Origin: Ceratothoa steindachneri
Lineage: Eukaryota > Arthropoda > Malacostraca > Isopoda > Cymothoidae
Direction of reading: 5' to 3'
DNA: 64,000 nucleotides
Assembly: GCA_963969495.1 (NCBI GenBank)
Contig: OZ018328.1
Location: 7,291,331 to 7,355,330 of the forward strand
How positions within the stretch are numbered: the stretch's first letter is position 1; each line of letters opens with the position of its first letter. Positions 34,184 to 46,789 of this stretch are shown here, piece after piece. The notes beneath the pieces were generated by a model that was not told the origin of the DNA, searched no databases, and was given only the letters and a program-made list of their open reading frames with translations. Made by a program: the position numbers and the translations under genes.

Positions 34184-35205
34184 GGTTCGCATATTCCGGT
34201 GTGTTTCTCCTATGCCGAATGAGAGCCCGTCGGAAGGAAGGACACTTTCCAATCTTCCTCACACGGTTTTTATCCGTGTTTTTTTTATTAGTACTTATTA
34301 TTATGTTTTTCGTTCTTCCAATCGTTATATTTTGGTCTCTTTTGCTCGCCTTACAGCCGATCGTCACCGTTGCCTCGGGTTTGTAGTTTTGAGTTCATCA
34401 GTGCCATATTAACCGAATTTGTTCCCGATGATTACTTTTATTCTTGCACCCTTTATCACCTTGATTCTTTCCTTCACCCTTCTTATCCTATCTTTTCCTG
34501 CTCTCCCCCATTGGCCCCTCTCCCCCGTTTACCCCCCCCCCCCTCCTTTACTGAGCACATGCCTCCGTGGGATGAAGCCGCTCTCCCCTCTGGTGATGTC
34601 ACAATGCTTTCCCTCCCCTCGAAAATGGCAGCTCTCGAGGGGGGGGGAGGGGGGCTTCGTTGTTAGCGAAACCACGACAGAAACATAACAATGGCGGGAA
34701 TATTATCATGATTGGTTTTAAATAAGCGGACACTAACGTGGGCATCATCGTGTAAATGTTTTTTTTGCGGAGGGATGGGGGGGCAATTTTTGAAGAGAAA
34801 GTTGAGAAGTTATGTGAAGTCAAAATTTGTGCAAGGTACTTAGCTAGATTTGTTTAAAGAGGAGACTCCTTAGGGAGGGCATTCGGGTGAGGAAAAGGAA
34901 GCGGAGTTTGGTGGTGAGATAATAGTGAGGGGGGGGGGGAGAATGGCGCAGTCACCTTAATTCGTAGATGACAAAATAACTGCAGCCTCTTTTAGGGTCG
35001 GATGGCGGGGGCATCTCCCCCTTGGGGTATTATGGATGCTTTGTGACTCAAACGAAAGAGCTTTTTTTCGTGAATGCGAAAGTGTAAAGGGAGAAACTCC
35101 ACCTTGAAGTTGAAGTATGAGAGAGAATTGAAGGAGGAGGGGCAGAGGTGGAAGCCGCTACGAGCGAATATCTTGGATGTTGCCTTCGATCGGATGTGGG
35201 AAGGG
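34184..35205. other. No recognised gene
   Basis: Mixed composition with C-rich and G-rich runs (about 34530, 34641, 34930). Overlapping short frames on both strands carry no motif. Confidence 0.35.
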
Positions 35206-35312
35206 GTCGGGAGAGTGTGGGAGAGGGAGGAGAGTGTGAGAGAGGGAGGAGAGTGTGGGAGAGGGAGGAGAGTGTGGGAGAGGGAGGAGAGAAAGGAGAG
35301 GGAGGAGAAGGT
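35206..35312. repeat. Purine minisatellite (18/19-bp)
   Basis: Four to five tandem copies of GAGAGTGTGGGAGAGGGAG-like units. Confidence 0.9.
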
Positions 35313-35412
35313 ATTATTCGTGTTCATAAAAGAGATGAATAAAAAATGGGGTCAAAAGGAGATAAGCCATTTCATGGGTAAAGAAAAGAAAGCTGCAAAA
35401 GGAGCGAGTGAA

Positions 35413-36660
35413 AATAAACTATCTCCAAATTGAGCTATTAAAGATAAGCAATCTCCAAATTGAGCAATTAAAGATAAGCAATCTCCAATTTGAGCTATTA
35501 AAGATAAGCAATCTCCAATTTGAGCTATTAAAGATAAGCAATCTCCAATTTGAGCTATTAAAGATAAGCAATCTCCAAATTGAGCAATTAAAGATAAGCA
35601 ATCTCCAATTTGAGCTATTAAAGATAAGCAATCTCCAATTTGAGCTATTAAAGATAAGCAATCTCCAAATTGAGCAATTAAAGATAAGCAATCTCCAATT
35701 TGAGCTATTAAAGATAAGCAATCTCCAAATTGAGCAATTAAAGATAAGCAATCTCCAAATTGAGCTATTAAAGATAAGCCATCTCCAATTTGAGCTATTA
35801 AAGATAAGCAATCTCCAAATTGAGCAATTAAAGATAAGCAATCTCCAATTTGAGCTATTAAAGATAAGCAATCTCCAATTTGAGCTATTAAAGATAAGCA
35901 ATCTCCAAATTGAGCAATTAAAGATAAGCAATCTCCAATTTGAGCTATTAAAGATAAGCAATCTCCAAATTGAGCAATTAAAGATAAGCAATCTCCAAAT
36001 TGAGCTATTAAAGATAAGCCATCTCCAATTTGAGCTATTAAAGATAAGCAATCTCCAAATTGAGCAATTAAAGATAAGCAATCTCCAATTTGAGCTATTA
36101 AAGAAAAGCAATCTCCAATTTGAGCTATTAAAGATAAGCAATCTCCAAATTGAGCAATTAAAGATAAGCAATCTCCAATTTGAGCTATTAAAGATAAGCA
36201 ATCTCCAAATTGAGCAATTAAAGATAAGCAATCTCCAAATTGAGCTATTAAATATAAGCCGTCTCCAAATTGAGCAATTAAAGATAAGCAATCTCCAAAT
36301 TGAGCTATTAAAGATAAGCCATCTCCAATTTGAGCTATTAAAGATAAGCAATCTCCAAATTGAGCAATTAAAGATAAGCAATCTCCAAATTGAGCTATTA
36401 AAGATAAGCCATCTCCAATTTGAGCTATTAAAGATAAGCCGTCTCCAAATTTTGCTAGTAAAGTTAAGCTATTTCTAAATTTAGCTGGTAAAGATAAGTC
36501 ATCTCAAAATTGTGCTAGTAAAGATAAGCCATTTCCAAATTGAGCTAATAAAGATAAGCCATCTCCAAAGTGAACTATTAAAGATAAGTTATCTCCAAAT
36601 TGAGCAGGTAAAGATAAGCCATCTCTAAATTGAGCTATTAAAGTTGAACCGTTTACAAAT
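35413..36660. repeat. 30-bp satellite array (~41 units) with 240-bp higher-order repeat
   Basis: Unit TGAGCTATTAAAGATAAGCA plus ATCTCCAAAT. Variant units (GAGCAATT/GAGCTATT, CCAAAT/CCAATT, AAGCA/AAGCC) recur in the same order every eight units: 35581-35820, 35821-36060 and 36061-36300 are near-identical 240-bp blocks. Because 30 is a multiple of three, both strands stay open (356 codons plus, 320 minus). The plus strand spells LQFELLKISN-type decapeptides. I regard this as satellite, not a gene. The last six units are diverged. Confidence 0.95.
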
Positions 36661-36970
36661 GGTAGCGATTCCAGACCCCTTTGGCATTAGAACAACAATT
36701 ACAACTTCTTTGGCTTTAGAATAACCTCTTTGGAAGTAAAAGCAACGATTCTAAACCTCTTTTACATTAGAGTAATAATTCCTAACGTCTTTGGCATTAT
36801 AGAAATGAAGCTTAACCTCTTTGGCTTGTATAAAGTCTCATCAAAGTGTGAAAGTTGCAAATTGCAAACTGAAACCAAGTGCGCCACTTTGGCTCAGGTG
36901 ATACTTAGATAGACTTGGTCGTGTCATCGACGCGAAAACCGATCCATTGCAAATAATTTTAATCGCTAAC
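36661..36970. repeat. Degenerate ~35-bp repeat (CCTCTTTGGCATTAGAATAA type)
   Basis: Five or six poor copies of CTCTTTGGCATTAGAA followed by ACAATTCTAA-like sequence up to about 36835; nothing seen beyond. Confidence 0.5.
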
Positions 36971-37396
36971 TCTATAATTTAAGTATTTGAGTATTTGAAT
37001 AATAATTTCACCTTGGTTTGGTTATGACTTATGTTTTTTTATCAAAGTTATTTCTAATAATTCTTTTATAATATCAAAAAACAGAATGGTGAAGTTCCGA
37101 AATAAAAATAGTATCGAAATTTTTAAAATTTTTAAAACCCAAAGAATTACAAATGGTGAAGTTCAGAAAATTGATTTTTATATATCTTCTTCAATAACTT
37201 TATATTTTAGCAACGTGATATTTTGAAAGGGGGGAAATTTAGTTTAGAGTTTCTTTTTAAAATTATTATAATTGTCAAAGTTTAGAAAATGTATAAAAAT
37301 TTAACCATGGCTGCTTTTTTTTAGATTTTAAAGTTTAATCTTAATAGCGAAGCGCAACCTCCCCCAGTAGAGGGGAGTGGCGAAGCCATTGCCTGG
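36971..37396 (+). repeat. ~430-bp interspersed repeat, copy c
   Basis: Begins TCTATAATTTAAG after CGCTAAC, ends GAGTGGCGAAGCCATTGCC then TGG, followed by T. Internal blocks are the same as in copy a. Confidence 0.85.
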
Positions 37397-39347
37397 TTTC
37401 CTTATAGTTTAAGCATTATCCAATATTACATTGTGATCTAAAAATAATAAAAAAAATAATCTACCCTTCGTATTTCCACTCTGTAGCAACTCAAAAGTTG
37501 TGTTTAGGATTAAATAAAGTGTGGTGAATTTCACTTAATCATTGGCATCAAAAGAATAATGTTTATCATTTAAGGCTACATTCTTCTAATAGAATTTATA
37601 TTGGTACGTACAGTAATAATATATCTATTGACATTAAGTGTAAATGCAATGGTAGATAGAAGCATCCTAATATTAATGATGATACTAATCCTAAAAATAG
37701 TAATGATTATAGTGATATAATAATACTATGGCGAAAATAATGATAATGATGGTGTTAGAAAAGAAATAATATAACTGGAATAATGAATAATTCAAAAATC
37801 ATTGTAAAATCGCACTCAGTTACGAGACTCGTTTGAGCGGCGATGGCCGGATGCAAAGGCGCCACCAAAACCCCCGAAGTCATCAGAAATTCATTATAGT
37901 CTTCCCCGTAACGATCGCGGGGGATGACTCTCCCCAACCCCCCAGCAGAAGAGAGATGGCCTCCTTACCCCTACCATTACCTCATAAAGTTCATATAAAA
38001 TAGGCTAGTTCGATGGACTATAAGAGTAGTCAATAGTTGCCATAAATATCGAACCCCTCCCCGATCTAGGAAAGAGCCCCGAATATTTCTTGATCACCAT
38101 CACCCCCCCCAAATTGTGTGTCGATCAGCGCCTCCCCCTGCCTTCATTACCCCCAAAGTCCAACAGGCGCGCATAGGAAGAATGAAGAAACAAAGAGAAA
38201 ACTGGAGTCATGCGATGGACAAGAATAATGAAAGGAAGAGAAATATGGAATTGTTGATAAGGACAAGAATAAGGAAAGAAAGAGAAACCTGGAAGAGTGA
38301 TAAGGACAAGAAATCGGAAGCAACAGAAGTTAGAAGGTCAAAAATAATGAAACAATTTTACCCCATTGTATTTAACGGTACACATGATGATTCCACTCGT
38401 TCGTACGTTAGAAGATTATTTAGTACCACCAATGCAAAACCATTAATTTCTTGAAGGCTAAGATTTTATTCCCTTACTAATAAATGATATTTGAGGTAAA
38501 ATTCAATTAGTATAAAAGACATTTTATAATTTATTTAAGAGATAAATGAATACGTGACATTAAGGCATCTCTGAAACATTAAAATGGAGAGGGGACAAAA
38601 TCACCTTTGTATACTACCCTACTTAAGGAACAATTTCGTATGAAAAGGACCTGAACTCAATGCTTCCATACCAAGTCCTGTCGGTCTAATTCAACTCGAA
38701 TGATGCCAATTGAAAGAAGGTCGCTTCGAACCATACATTTAAAGCAAATTAATTATATTTGGAGCGAAGTTTCAGATGATTTTTAGCGATACGAAATCTT
38801 TTTGTGAACCAAACGTCTCCTAACTGACTTTGGGGCATTAATATTTAATTCGTGGTCGTAGTTGTAGCATTTGATTTACATTTTACTAGAACTTATCAAG
38901 GAAATATTTTGTCGAAACGTAGCTCAAACTAAGTAGCAAAAATGCATATATCCTAACCTAACCTTGACCTGTCATTTTGTTTTTAATTAATAAATAATTA
39001 CTCATGTTAAATTTGTATCCTCTCACATACGAGTAGTTTCAGTGTTTTTGTCCCCTGAAGCTTAGGTTTGGCTAATTTTGCCTAGTTTCACTAAATCTCT
39101 GATTATTGTTCTTGGACGGAAGATGGACAACAGTCCCTTCCCAAACAAGACTCGTGAATAAATTTTCTTCCGAAGAATTTTGTTTTAATCTATCATCGCT
39201 CAATCTATCTTCACCAAAGCGAAATTCGCGCAAACGACCGCCATGGGACTCAAACGTATAATACGTTCAATAGATTCAAATGGTCTAAATACCCGCAAGG
39301 CAGAGTACCTTGATGGATATCAACTCGTTTGTAATAATGCAAATCTT
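37397..39347. other. No firm gene; one charged 112-codon frame
   Basis: Plus frame 38116-38454 is Lys/Arg/Glu-rich (ERKRNMELLIRTRIRKERET) and matches nothing known to me; it may be chance. CCTAACCTAACC at 38952 is too short to be telomeric. The rest is AT-rich. Confidence 0.3.
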
Positions 39348-39449
39348 TTATAATAGGTATTTATTCGATGGATTTAAAAATGTCAATGAATAAAAAAATA
39401 AATAAATTAGAGCTGTAAAGTGAAATGATAATGGAAATGAAATCGAGAA

Positions 39450-39600
39450 CATTGATTTTTCGCTTTGACAGTCCTTCCACCCATGTCCATTTCTTGCACA
39501 GTTAGAACACACCGGTTCCTCTTCTGGACAGTCTTTTGTTGCGTGTCTCTCAACCACGTAGCACCTGGAACAGCATTCTAATGGGATATATTCCTCTTCG
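39450..39600 (-). pseudogene. Retroelement gag fragment with two CCHC zinc knuckles
   Basis: Minus strand reads CCSRCYVVERHATKDC then CSNCARNGHGWKDC: two CX2CX4HX4C-type knuckles (the first with RHATKDC spacing), as in non-LTR ORF1 proteins. Sequence either side does not continue clearly; 39907-39710 is open but unrecognised. It is a different lineage from the gag at 4670-5410. Confidence 0.65.
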
Positions 39601-39909
39601 AGAAGATTCTAGTTAAGTTGGATGTCAGATTACTGCCGTTTCGATGTGTCGCTGATGAAGCTGCGTTGGATTCTCGAAGGCTCAGGTGTTCGGAGGAATG
39701 AGAATTTGATCAAGTCCAAAGGGACATGCTGGCTTTGAGTGTATAGAGGCTTCGGTTTGCAGGAGTGAACCATGAGGCGAATTTTATATTTACTATTTGG
39801 ATGAAAGTCCCTCCAATAATTTGGAGGGAACGCTGGGCAGTAGTTGCAAGTCCCATTGATTCAATCTTCTTGAGCCGAGCTTTTAGAACAGCGTGGAACT
39901 TGTACATTT

Positions 39910-41040
39910 TTAGTGAAGAACAGCCATACTGTCTCGGCGTGAACTATTTGTCCCCCCTCCCCCTCTATCCTTACTAACTCTGGTGAAGATATCTATTGAA
40001 CGCAATACTAATTAAACGACCGTTTGCTGCCATCAGACGTTTGTATGTATACAGGTGAAGTTGGCTTCTTTGCTCTTTCTGACACAGTTCTCATGAAAAT
40101 AGTGAGCCCGTGTTTGTGGGGTCCATGTAAAATGCTACATATAGCAAGTTGACTCACTTGACTCAATGAGGTACCTTGGGTCAATCATGCCCACTTATTA
40201 TGGGTTATTTATACGAACTTACCCTTGCGCGACTTAAATTCTCTCACCCTCTGCCTTAAACATTTAAAGCTGAACAATTTGTTGTATTCCTTCTCACCCT
40301 ATTTTACTTTTTACTATTAATGAGTTTCACGTTTTCCCTCGCCCTGTTCGTTGTGTACTAGGTGGCATGTCTCCCTCGGTAACTCGGAGCTTCTCTCTCG
40401 CTAACGACGACTCAATGGCTTATTCATTCGAGTTAAAATTCCAGGCGATAGGAAACTCAATTAAACTCGAATACATTCGTAGCTCCAAGATTTTTTTCCT
40501 AGATTTGATTAAATCTGTTAAGAGGGCGTTGATAGATATCTCTTAATTTAATGCATCGAGGCTTCTTCCTCTCACACCGTGCGAGGTGTCGGTGGCGAAG
40601 TGCTTCACTGACTCAGAAGTGGAGAAGAAAGACGAAAAGTGATTCTCCCATGGGGTGAAGAAGGGATCCGGGGATCTGAGAGGGAAATCTTGGGATGCTG
40701 AAACTCGGAGAAGTAGACATGATTTAGATTTCCTCCTAACTCATTATTTACTTCGGCATTTTGGGATAGAAAGAAAGCGAAAAAGACTAAGAGCAAGAAG
40801 CTGAATGATAACTAGACGATGAGAAAGGACAGGAAGAGTAAAAAAATAATGGAGGGTGAAAAGAGGACTTTGATAAAAAGATAAGCAACTATCAGTGCGG
40901 GATGGGGAGCACATTTTAAATCACCAGAAGCAAGTTCGCTCTAAGAAGTACTGGCATTCAGACGTACGAACTTGACTACCTTGAGTGGTTCTGGAGAGAA
41001 GGGTTGAAGAAAAGGAACCCAAGAAAGTGACAATTATAAC
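39910..41040. other. No gene seen
   Basis: AT-rich then purine-rich sequence without recognisable coding or RNA features. Confidence 0.4.
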
Positions 41041-41049
41041 CATATGGGG

Positions 41050-41825
41050 GAAATTGTAGCGAAAAATGAAGATGAGAAATGACAAGGGCAAGAATGAAGA
41101 TAGAAAGAGACAAAGAAATTAATAATGAAGGAAAGAGACAAAGACAATAAAGAAGATGAGAAAAGACAAGGACAAGAATGAAGAGGGGAGAAGGCCAAGA
41201 ATTAAGATGGGAAGATACAAAGGAAAAAAGAATAAAGATGGGAATGACAAAGACAAGATTTAAGTCGGGATAAGCCAAGGACAAGAATGGAGATGGGAAG
41301 AGACAAGGACACGAATAAAGAAAGGAACAAGCAAGGAAATAAGTAAAGATGTGAATAAAAAAAGGACAGACATGAAAACGGGAAGAGACAATAACAAGGA
41401 TGAAGATAGGAAGAGACAAAGACAAAATGAAGAAGGAAAAATGCAAACAAAAGAATGCTAAAGATAAAAGGCAAGAAAAATGGAAGATATGAAGAGAAAA
41501 TGAAGAAAATGAAAAGGGGAAGAGACAAGGAAGGGAATGAAGAAAGGAAGAAACCTGAACAAGAATAAAGAAGAGAAGAGACTAGGACAAGAATGAAGAT
41601 GGGAAGAGAAAAGGAGAGAAATGAAAAATGGAAGAGACAATGACACGAATGAAGATGGGAAGAGACCAGATAAAATTCAATAAGGGAAAAGAGAAGGGCA
41701 AGAATGAAGAAGGAAGGAAGCAATGGCAATACCAAGAATGAAGATGGCAAGAGACAAGAACAAGAATAAAGAAGAGAAGAGACGAGGACAAGAATGAAGA
41801 TGGGAATAGATAAAGACACTGATTG
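41050..41825. repeat. ~28-bp purine-rich minisatellite, diverged
   Basis: Units such as AAGAATGAAGATGGGAAGAG followed by ACAAGGAC. About 27 copies, many with indels. The long minus-strand Leu/Ser/Phe frames here are compositional. Confidence 0.85.
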
Positions 41826-42296
41826 CCGTATTTATCAACCACAAGTCAGCCTCCTTGGAGACCAAAACAGCGCATTTCCATTATTATCTTTATTTACTCT
41901 AATCTTATAAGCGAAAACCAACGAGAGCATCTCCTCCAAGAAGTTGGAGTGAAGTTGGCGGAAGTGAAAATGTGTACAGTGTGTTGTACTCGGGTAGTCT
42001 AAAAGGGGGATTTGCTAGGGTAATCAGGATTGAGAGGACGCCGACTACTATGAAACTTCCTAACCTGTTCAGTTAAGGCAGATACCCCTGGAGGTGCTGA
42101 GGCATGGAGGGCACACAATTACGCAGATACCTCACCCCCTTTAGCTTAGTAGCGCACTTCCAAACGTGAGAAGTTCGAGCAGATTATCAAAAGCCCCAAT
42201 GAAGAAAAGTTCAATCCAAGCTGGTCATCTCCCAAGCACCCCTTCCTCCCTGCCTAGTTTCTTGGATAGCAGGAATTCAACGGTGTGTCCTTATAC

Positions 42297-42634
42297 CGGA
42301 ATCTAGAACACCTGAATCTAGAGCCTATGAATCTATGTCAGATGAATCTAGAGCGTATGAAACTATGGTAGCTGAATATAGAGCGTATGAATCTATGGTA
42401 GCTGAATATAGAGCGTATAAATCTACGGCAGCTTGATCTAGATCGTATGAATTTATGGCAGCTGAATCTAGAGCGTATGATTCTATGGCAGCCGAATCTA
42501 GAATACCTGAATCTAGAGTACCTGAAACGAGAGAACCCGAATCTATGACAGCTGAATATAGGTCAAAATGAATCTATGGTAGCTGAATCTAGAGCATCTG
42601 AAACTAGAATAGTTGAATCTAGAGCATCTGAGCA
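42297..42634. repeat. ~30-bp minisatellite (GAATCTAGAGCGTATGAATC type)
   Basis: About eleven units of GAATCTAGAGCGTATGAATC then TATGGTAGCT, with shorter 15-16 bp half-units at the ends. It ends directly at the direct repeat beginning 42635. Confidence 0.9.
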
Positions 42635-43180
42635 GGGAATGTCTCACCTTTTAAGTGCGTGAGAATTAAACACGAGTGCAAATTATAATAATGGCCGACT
42701 TTTATACTATTTCAACAGGATTCAAGTGGTTATAGGATACAAAACAAGTGAAACAAAATAATCTTTAATACTATACAAACAACAAATTGGATTAGCAAGA
42801 ATGATACACTTTAACAATTAGGTTAATCTTTCGGTCGGTAATTGAAAATTGAATTGAATTAACAAAGAAGGATATTGTCTGAGCCGTACGAGGCACAATA
42901 ATTACCAGATAGGGATAGAGAGGAGACTATGAAGCGACTCTTACGGTCGAAGAGCGTTACGCCTCTTCAACGATGAAAAAGAAAATGTAATGGCTTACAA
43001 TTTCCTATAGGAAACCTCGAGTAGTTGCTCGGGAGAATATTCTTCTCGGTGAAGTGTAGCTAAGCGCGTCATTCTTGACTGATTCCTTCGTCCTTGACCT
43101 CCGTCGTTCCGAATAATGGTTTCAGTCTGCAAGCCCTTAGGGTGCCCTAGTGTCGCTCCACAAGTGCGCGTCGTCCTTGG
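42635..43180 (-). repeat. Direct repeat 1, candidate LTR of the integrase-first gypsy element
   Basis: Starts GGGAATGTCTC and matches 50989-51530 in the same orientation almost throughout (for example CGTTACGCCTCTTCAACGAT and GCAAGCCCTTAGGGTGCC). As a TGTCTC...start on plus (thus ...GAGACA end on minus) it fits the 3' LTR of a minus-strand element. The RNase H relic runs up to this repeat with no polypurine tract, so the junction is damaged. Confidence 0.6.
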
Positions 43181-44400
43181 AAATTCTCGATCACGAATTC
43201 CTTTCCTATCAAATACATTTTAAATTTTTGGATCACCATATGATAGCGGGGACTCTCGCTCAATCACTGCGTAGTTCTTTTTACGTGGTAATAATTTTAG
43301 GGCTAGTGTACGCTATGGAAAAACTCTCGTTATTAGGTCCGTATTAAACCAATACTAACCCTATTCAACATTGCTGGCATCCGTGCTAATGCCAAATGGT
43401 TCGGCGGGATTAGGCAATCGCAATATCGGGGCCGACGCAAGTTTACCTTTAAGCTGCTTTAAACTGGCGGTGGATGACGGGGTCCATACGAGTCCCCATT
43501 GGACTTCTTCTTCAGGAGCTCACACAGGGGAACAGAAAAGGCTAATAAATTTGGGTTAAAACGCCGATAAAAGGAACAGGAACCCATAAATGACCTTAAT
43601 TCCCTTTTGGTTACGGGCAGCGGCATTTTTTACAATTGCTCGGATCTTATCCTATTGCGGGGCTAATTTATTGTTTCCTATGTGAAAGCCTAGGTAATCG
43701 ATGGTATTGAAGGCCAAATGACAATTGCTCGGGCTGATGGCGAGATTATGGTCCCTTAGCTTTGCAGCAGAGCGTGAAGAGCAGTCAAGTGCTGCTCCGA
43801 ATCATTAGTAGTTACGTAAATGTTATCAAAATAGAAGGATACATGTGGTAGCCCATCTAAAATCCGTCTCATCACCCGATTGTAATTACTGCAATCGGTG
43901 ACGAGACCAAAAGGAAGCCGACGAAACTGCATTATCCATTTTTGGTCGGGAACGTGTTGTACCTTTTTACCTCCTCCCTCAATGGGTTCTGGTAATAGGC
44001 CTTACACAGATCTAATTCAGAGATATACGTCACCTTTTCGAACAAATGAAGATTTGGGTCGATGAAAGGAATAGGCTCGGCGTCGAACACGGTGACAGTG
44101 TTCAGCTTTCTAAAATCAATACACATTCTGTAGGAATTATCAGGTTTCTTTACCATTACATCCGGGGAACAATAATCTGATTTGGAGGGTTCAATTATCT
44201 GTAACTTTAAAAATTTTTCAACTTGGGCATTGAATTCTTTCCTTAAATGAACGGGCAAATGGTACGGCTTAGACCTAACAGCCTCTTGCGTACTTAATTG
44301 CGTACTATAATGCCGGAAATAACATCACCGAATTGATCAAGGGTAACTTAGACCTGGGTTCTCTGACGGGATGATAATTGGTCATTTAATTTGAGCTCCG
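43181..44400 (-). pseudogene. Ty3/gypsy RT and RNase H (Gmr1-like element), decayed
   Basis: The open frame at 44258-43932 reads LQIIEPSKSDYCSPDVMVKK, YRMCIDFRKLN and YISELDLCKAYYQ. After a one-base shift comes QFRRLPFGLVTDCSNYNRVM with YFDN where YIDD/YVDD is expected, so the catalytic site is broken. RNase H follows at 43560-43180: WTPSSTASLKQLKGKLASAP, PNPAEPFGISTDASN, LLPRKKNYAVIERES and YLIGKEFVIE. The domain ends abruptly. Minus-strand neighbours upstream are integrase (44560-45690) and protease. Confidence 0.8.
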
Positions 44401-44539
44401 TTGAAAGGGATTTTATCACATCTGGTACGAGCGAGGGGTAATCGTCGTCTTGTTCTACGCATGCGATTTAGACCTCACCCAAGGGTTAATCTGCTTCGAC
44501 GGCCTATTCTCCATATATTGCCACTATTTGATGAGCTCC

Positions 44540-45695
44540 TGCGCGTCGATGATAGTTCTTGAGGAGGTTTATATGGAAGAGCTTCCTCCCCGATGGGGTT
44601 TCCACCAAATAATCGACGGGCCTAAGTTTCTCACTTATCCGGTAGGGGCCCTTTCATTGACTTAACAGTTTGTTATTGTCCGTTGGGAACAACAAAAAAA
44701 ACTTCCTTGCCGGGTTTGAACCTTCGGTCCTTAGACTTACAATCGAAGTAAGTTTTATATTAGTTTAGATTTACGTCAGCAGGTTGGTAGGCTCTCTCGC
44801 TGCATTCTTCTAACCTCTGACGAAGCTCTATCATGTTTCAGTAATATGATTGCACTTCCCGATCTAACTTTTGGTTAGTGAAGAGCTCCTTAAGAATGCT
44901 CAATGGGCCTCGAACATTTCTACGATACGAAAGCTCAAAGGGTGCAAATCCCAAGGTGCGACGGGGTATCTTCCTGTACGCAAAAAGAGCCACCGGAAGA
45001 TAGCGAAGCTACTCTCTTGGCTGATCGGCGCAAATATTCTGCAAAATGGCCTTGAGATTAACATTCAGCCTATCGCACATACCATTTCCGGCCGGGGGAA
45101 ATGTGATGGTAAAAAGGGGCTTGACTATGAGCAGTTTTCCTACCTGCTCCATCAAATGGGAGGTAAACTGACGTCCGTGATCTGACAAAATTTCTTTAGG
45201 TAATCCAACAGGGCAAAGATGGAGATGAGGACTTTGGCACATAAAATGCTGTCAATCTTTTTGAGGGGGACAGCCTCAGGGAACCGGGTAGCAAAATCGA
45301 CCAGAATGAAGATATAAGTGTGGCCCTCATTAGATGGCGGGTGGATCAGACCAACTAATTCGATAGCCCCTCAGGAGAAGGGTTCCTAAATGACGGGGCC
45401 CTTCTGTAAGGTGGCCGACTTGACTCGCCCCTTAATTGCCGTCTTCTGGCATATGTCGCATGAACGACAGTAACGCAGAATTTCCTGCGATGCTCCAGGC
45501 CAATAAAAATATTTAAAAATCCGTTGGGCGGTCTTTGTGTGGTTGAAGCGAATGGAGAAAAGGCTGTCGTGTGCGGTTCGTAGGATAAGGCGCGCATGTG
45601 AACGAGGGACGCATAATGCCTGGGACTCTGCGATATCCCCAGGAGAACATACACGGTAGAGGAGATTATCCTTAACGCGGAAGGAAATCAATTTA
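44540..45695 (-). pseudogene. Ty3/gypsy integrase (zinc-binding, core and GPY/F module), upstream of RT
   Basis: The minus frame at 45691-45386 has the HHCC zinc-binding domain (FNHTKTAQRIFKYFYWPG, CRSCDICQ). Frame 45242-45009 has the core (LPKEILSDHGRQFTSHLMEQ, PAGNGMCDRLNVNLKAIL). About 44880-44560 has LTNQKLDREVQSYY, GKEVFFVVPN and the GPY/F module MKGPYRISEKLRPVDYLVET with HINLLKNYH. It has frameshifts and stops. The next domain on the same strand is RT, so integrase lies before RT, the order described for Gmr1-type gypsy elements. Ordinary gypsy elements have it last. Confidence 0.8.
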
Positions 45696-45759
45696 CCACC
45701 TCTAATAGAGTCTTGCGTTTTGTTGTGGGCCTTAGTCCATAAAGGGAGAAAGGACTCAC

Positions 45760-46740
45760 ACTCCTTCTGCTTTTAAGTAAAATCCTCGTTGACGATGTTG
45801 CCATAATCCGAAGCATCGGGGGATCCCAGGGGAACGGGTGCTTCCAATTCTCGATTCGCCTGAGAGCGGGTGGTCACAGATTGAGCCACTGGGGGTGAGG
45901 AAACTTTGGTGCTTTGCCCAATAAAAACGGCGCAAAACTTTATTGGTGCTCCCACTACTTCTGCCCAACCAGTGAAGTAGGCGCAGTCAATATGGCAATT
46001 TACAATGGGAAACCGATTAGCGCGTCCCAGGTAATCATGGACGATGGCGAAACAATCGCAATCCAGAGCTACCGGTGGAAGTAGCTTATTCGAGACCACG
46101 ATACACGTGCCCCCTGTATCTTGGACGAGGGTGGAGATACGGCAGCCGTTTACCGTACCTGTCTCGAAGTGAAGGCCCCCAGGTTTACTCTTATTGAACA
46201 AAAAATTCACCTGGTGGCCAGCGAGACCTGGTTGGCTTGAAAGGAGAGAGATCTCTGGTAGAGACGGGGTCTTAGGAGGGGTGGCATTCACCTGGTGCGC
46301 CTGGTGGGAGAAGTTATTCTTCAAGTACGAATTCTGAGGGCAATGATTTTACATGTCCTTCGATTCCACATGAATAACATACAACGGTCCTCCTAGGAAA
46401 CGCTGACGAAGGGGAGTTAGAAGTGAATGGTCAGGCTTCTTAGTTGATGGACGTACGAACAGGTTTCGGTATAGACTGGCCTATTTGTTACCTTGACAAA
46501 GCTTTCTTTGTTGTGAGGAAGGAATTGTGCTTCTTCATCTGCGATTTGAGAGAAGATAGTTTTACTTTTTTCCCTTCTTTAGGGTAACAGTTGTGACTGG
46601 AAGCATACACGTCAGCCTCTTCTATGCACTCCTTGAACCTGGTGCATCTTCCGTCCTTGATGAATGACCGGATATCGGATGGAAGCGATGGCATTTTTGA
46701 GGCGTCTAATCAGAAATTAAGGTGCCTAGGTGAAGTTAAA
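45760..46740 (-). pseudogene. Gypsy gag end and protease (same Gmr1-like element)
   Basis: Minus frame 46694-46488 holds a gag segment (IRSFIKDGRCTRFKECIEEA, DVYASSHNC). At about 46375-46325 it reads VVCYSCGIEGHVKSLPSE, a CCHC knuckle lacking its last Cys. The long frame 46324-45773 carries the protease region (VNGCRISTLVQDTGGTCIVV, with DTG as the catalytic triad), then a 100-residue linker to the integrase. It ends near 46740 at AT-rich sequence and the foldback. Confidence 0.7.
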
Positions 46741-46789
46741 GCAGTGATTTTATATTATATATGGAGATAATGGGTGATATATATATATA

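Noticed and set aside
38116..38454. 112-codon charged plus-strand frame as a host gene
   Set aside because: No recognised domain, no splice or promoter support, and Lys/Glu/Arg content follows purine-rich composition.
38952..38963. Telomere-like CCTAACCTAACC
   Set aside because: Only two and a half units of the arthropod-type motif; chance is sufficient.
40976..41865. Long minus-strand hydrophobic frames resembling membrane proteins
   Set aside because: They arise from the purine-rich 28-bp minisatellite read in reverse; several frames are open at once, as expected from composition.
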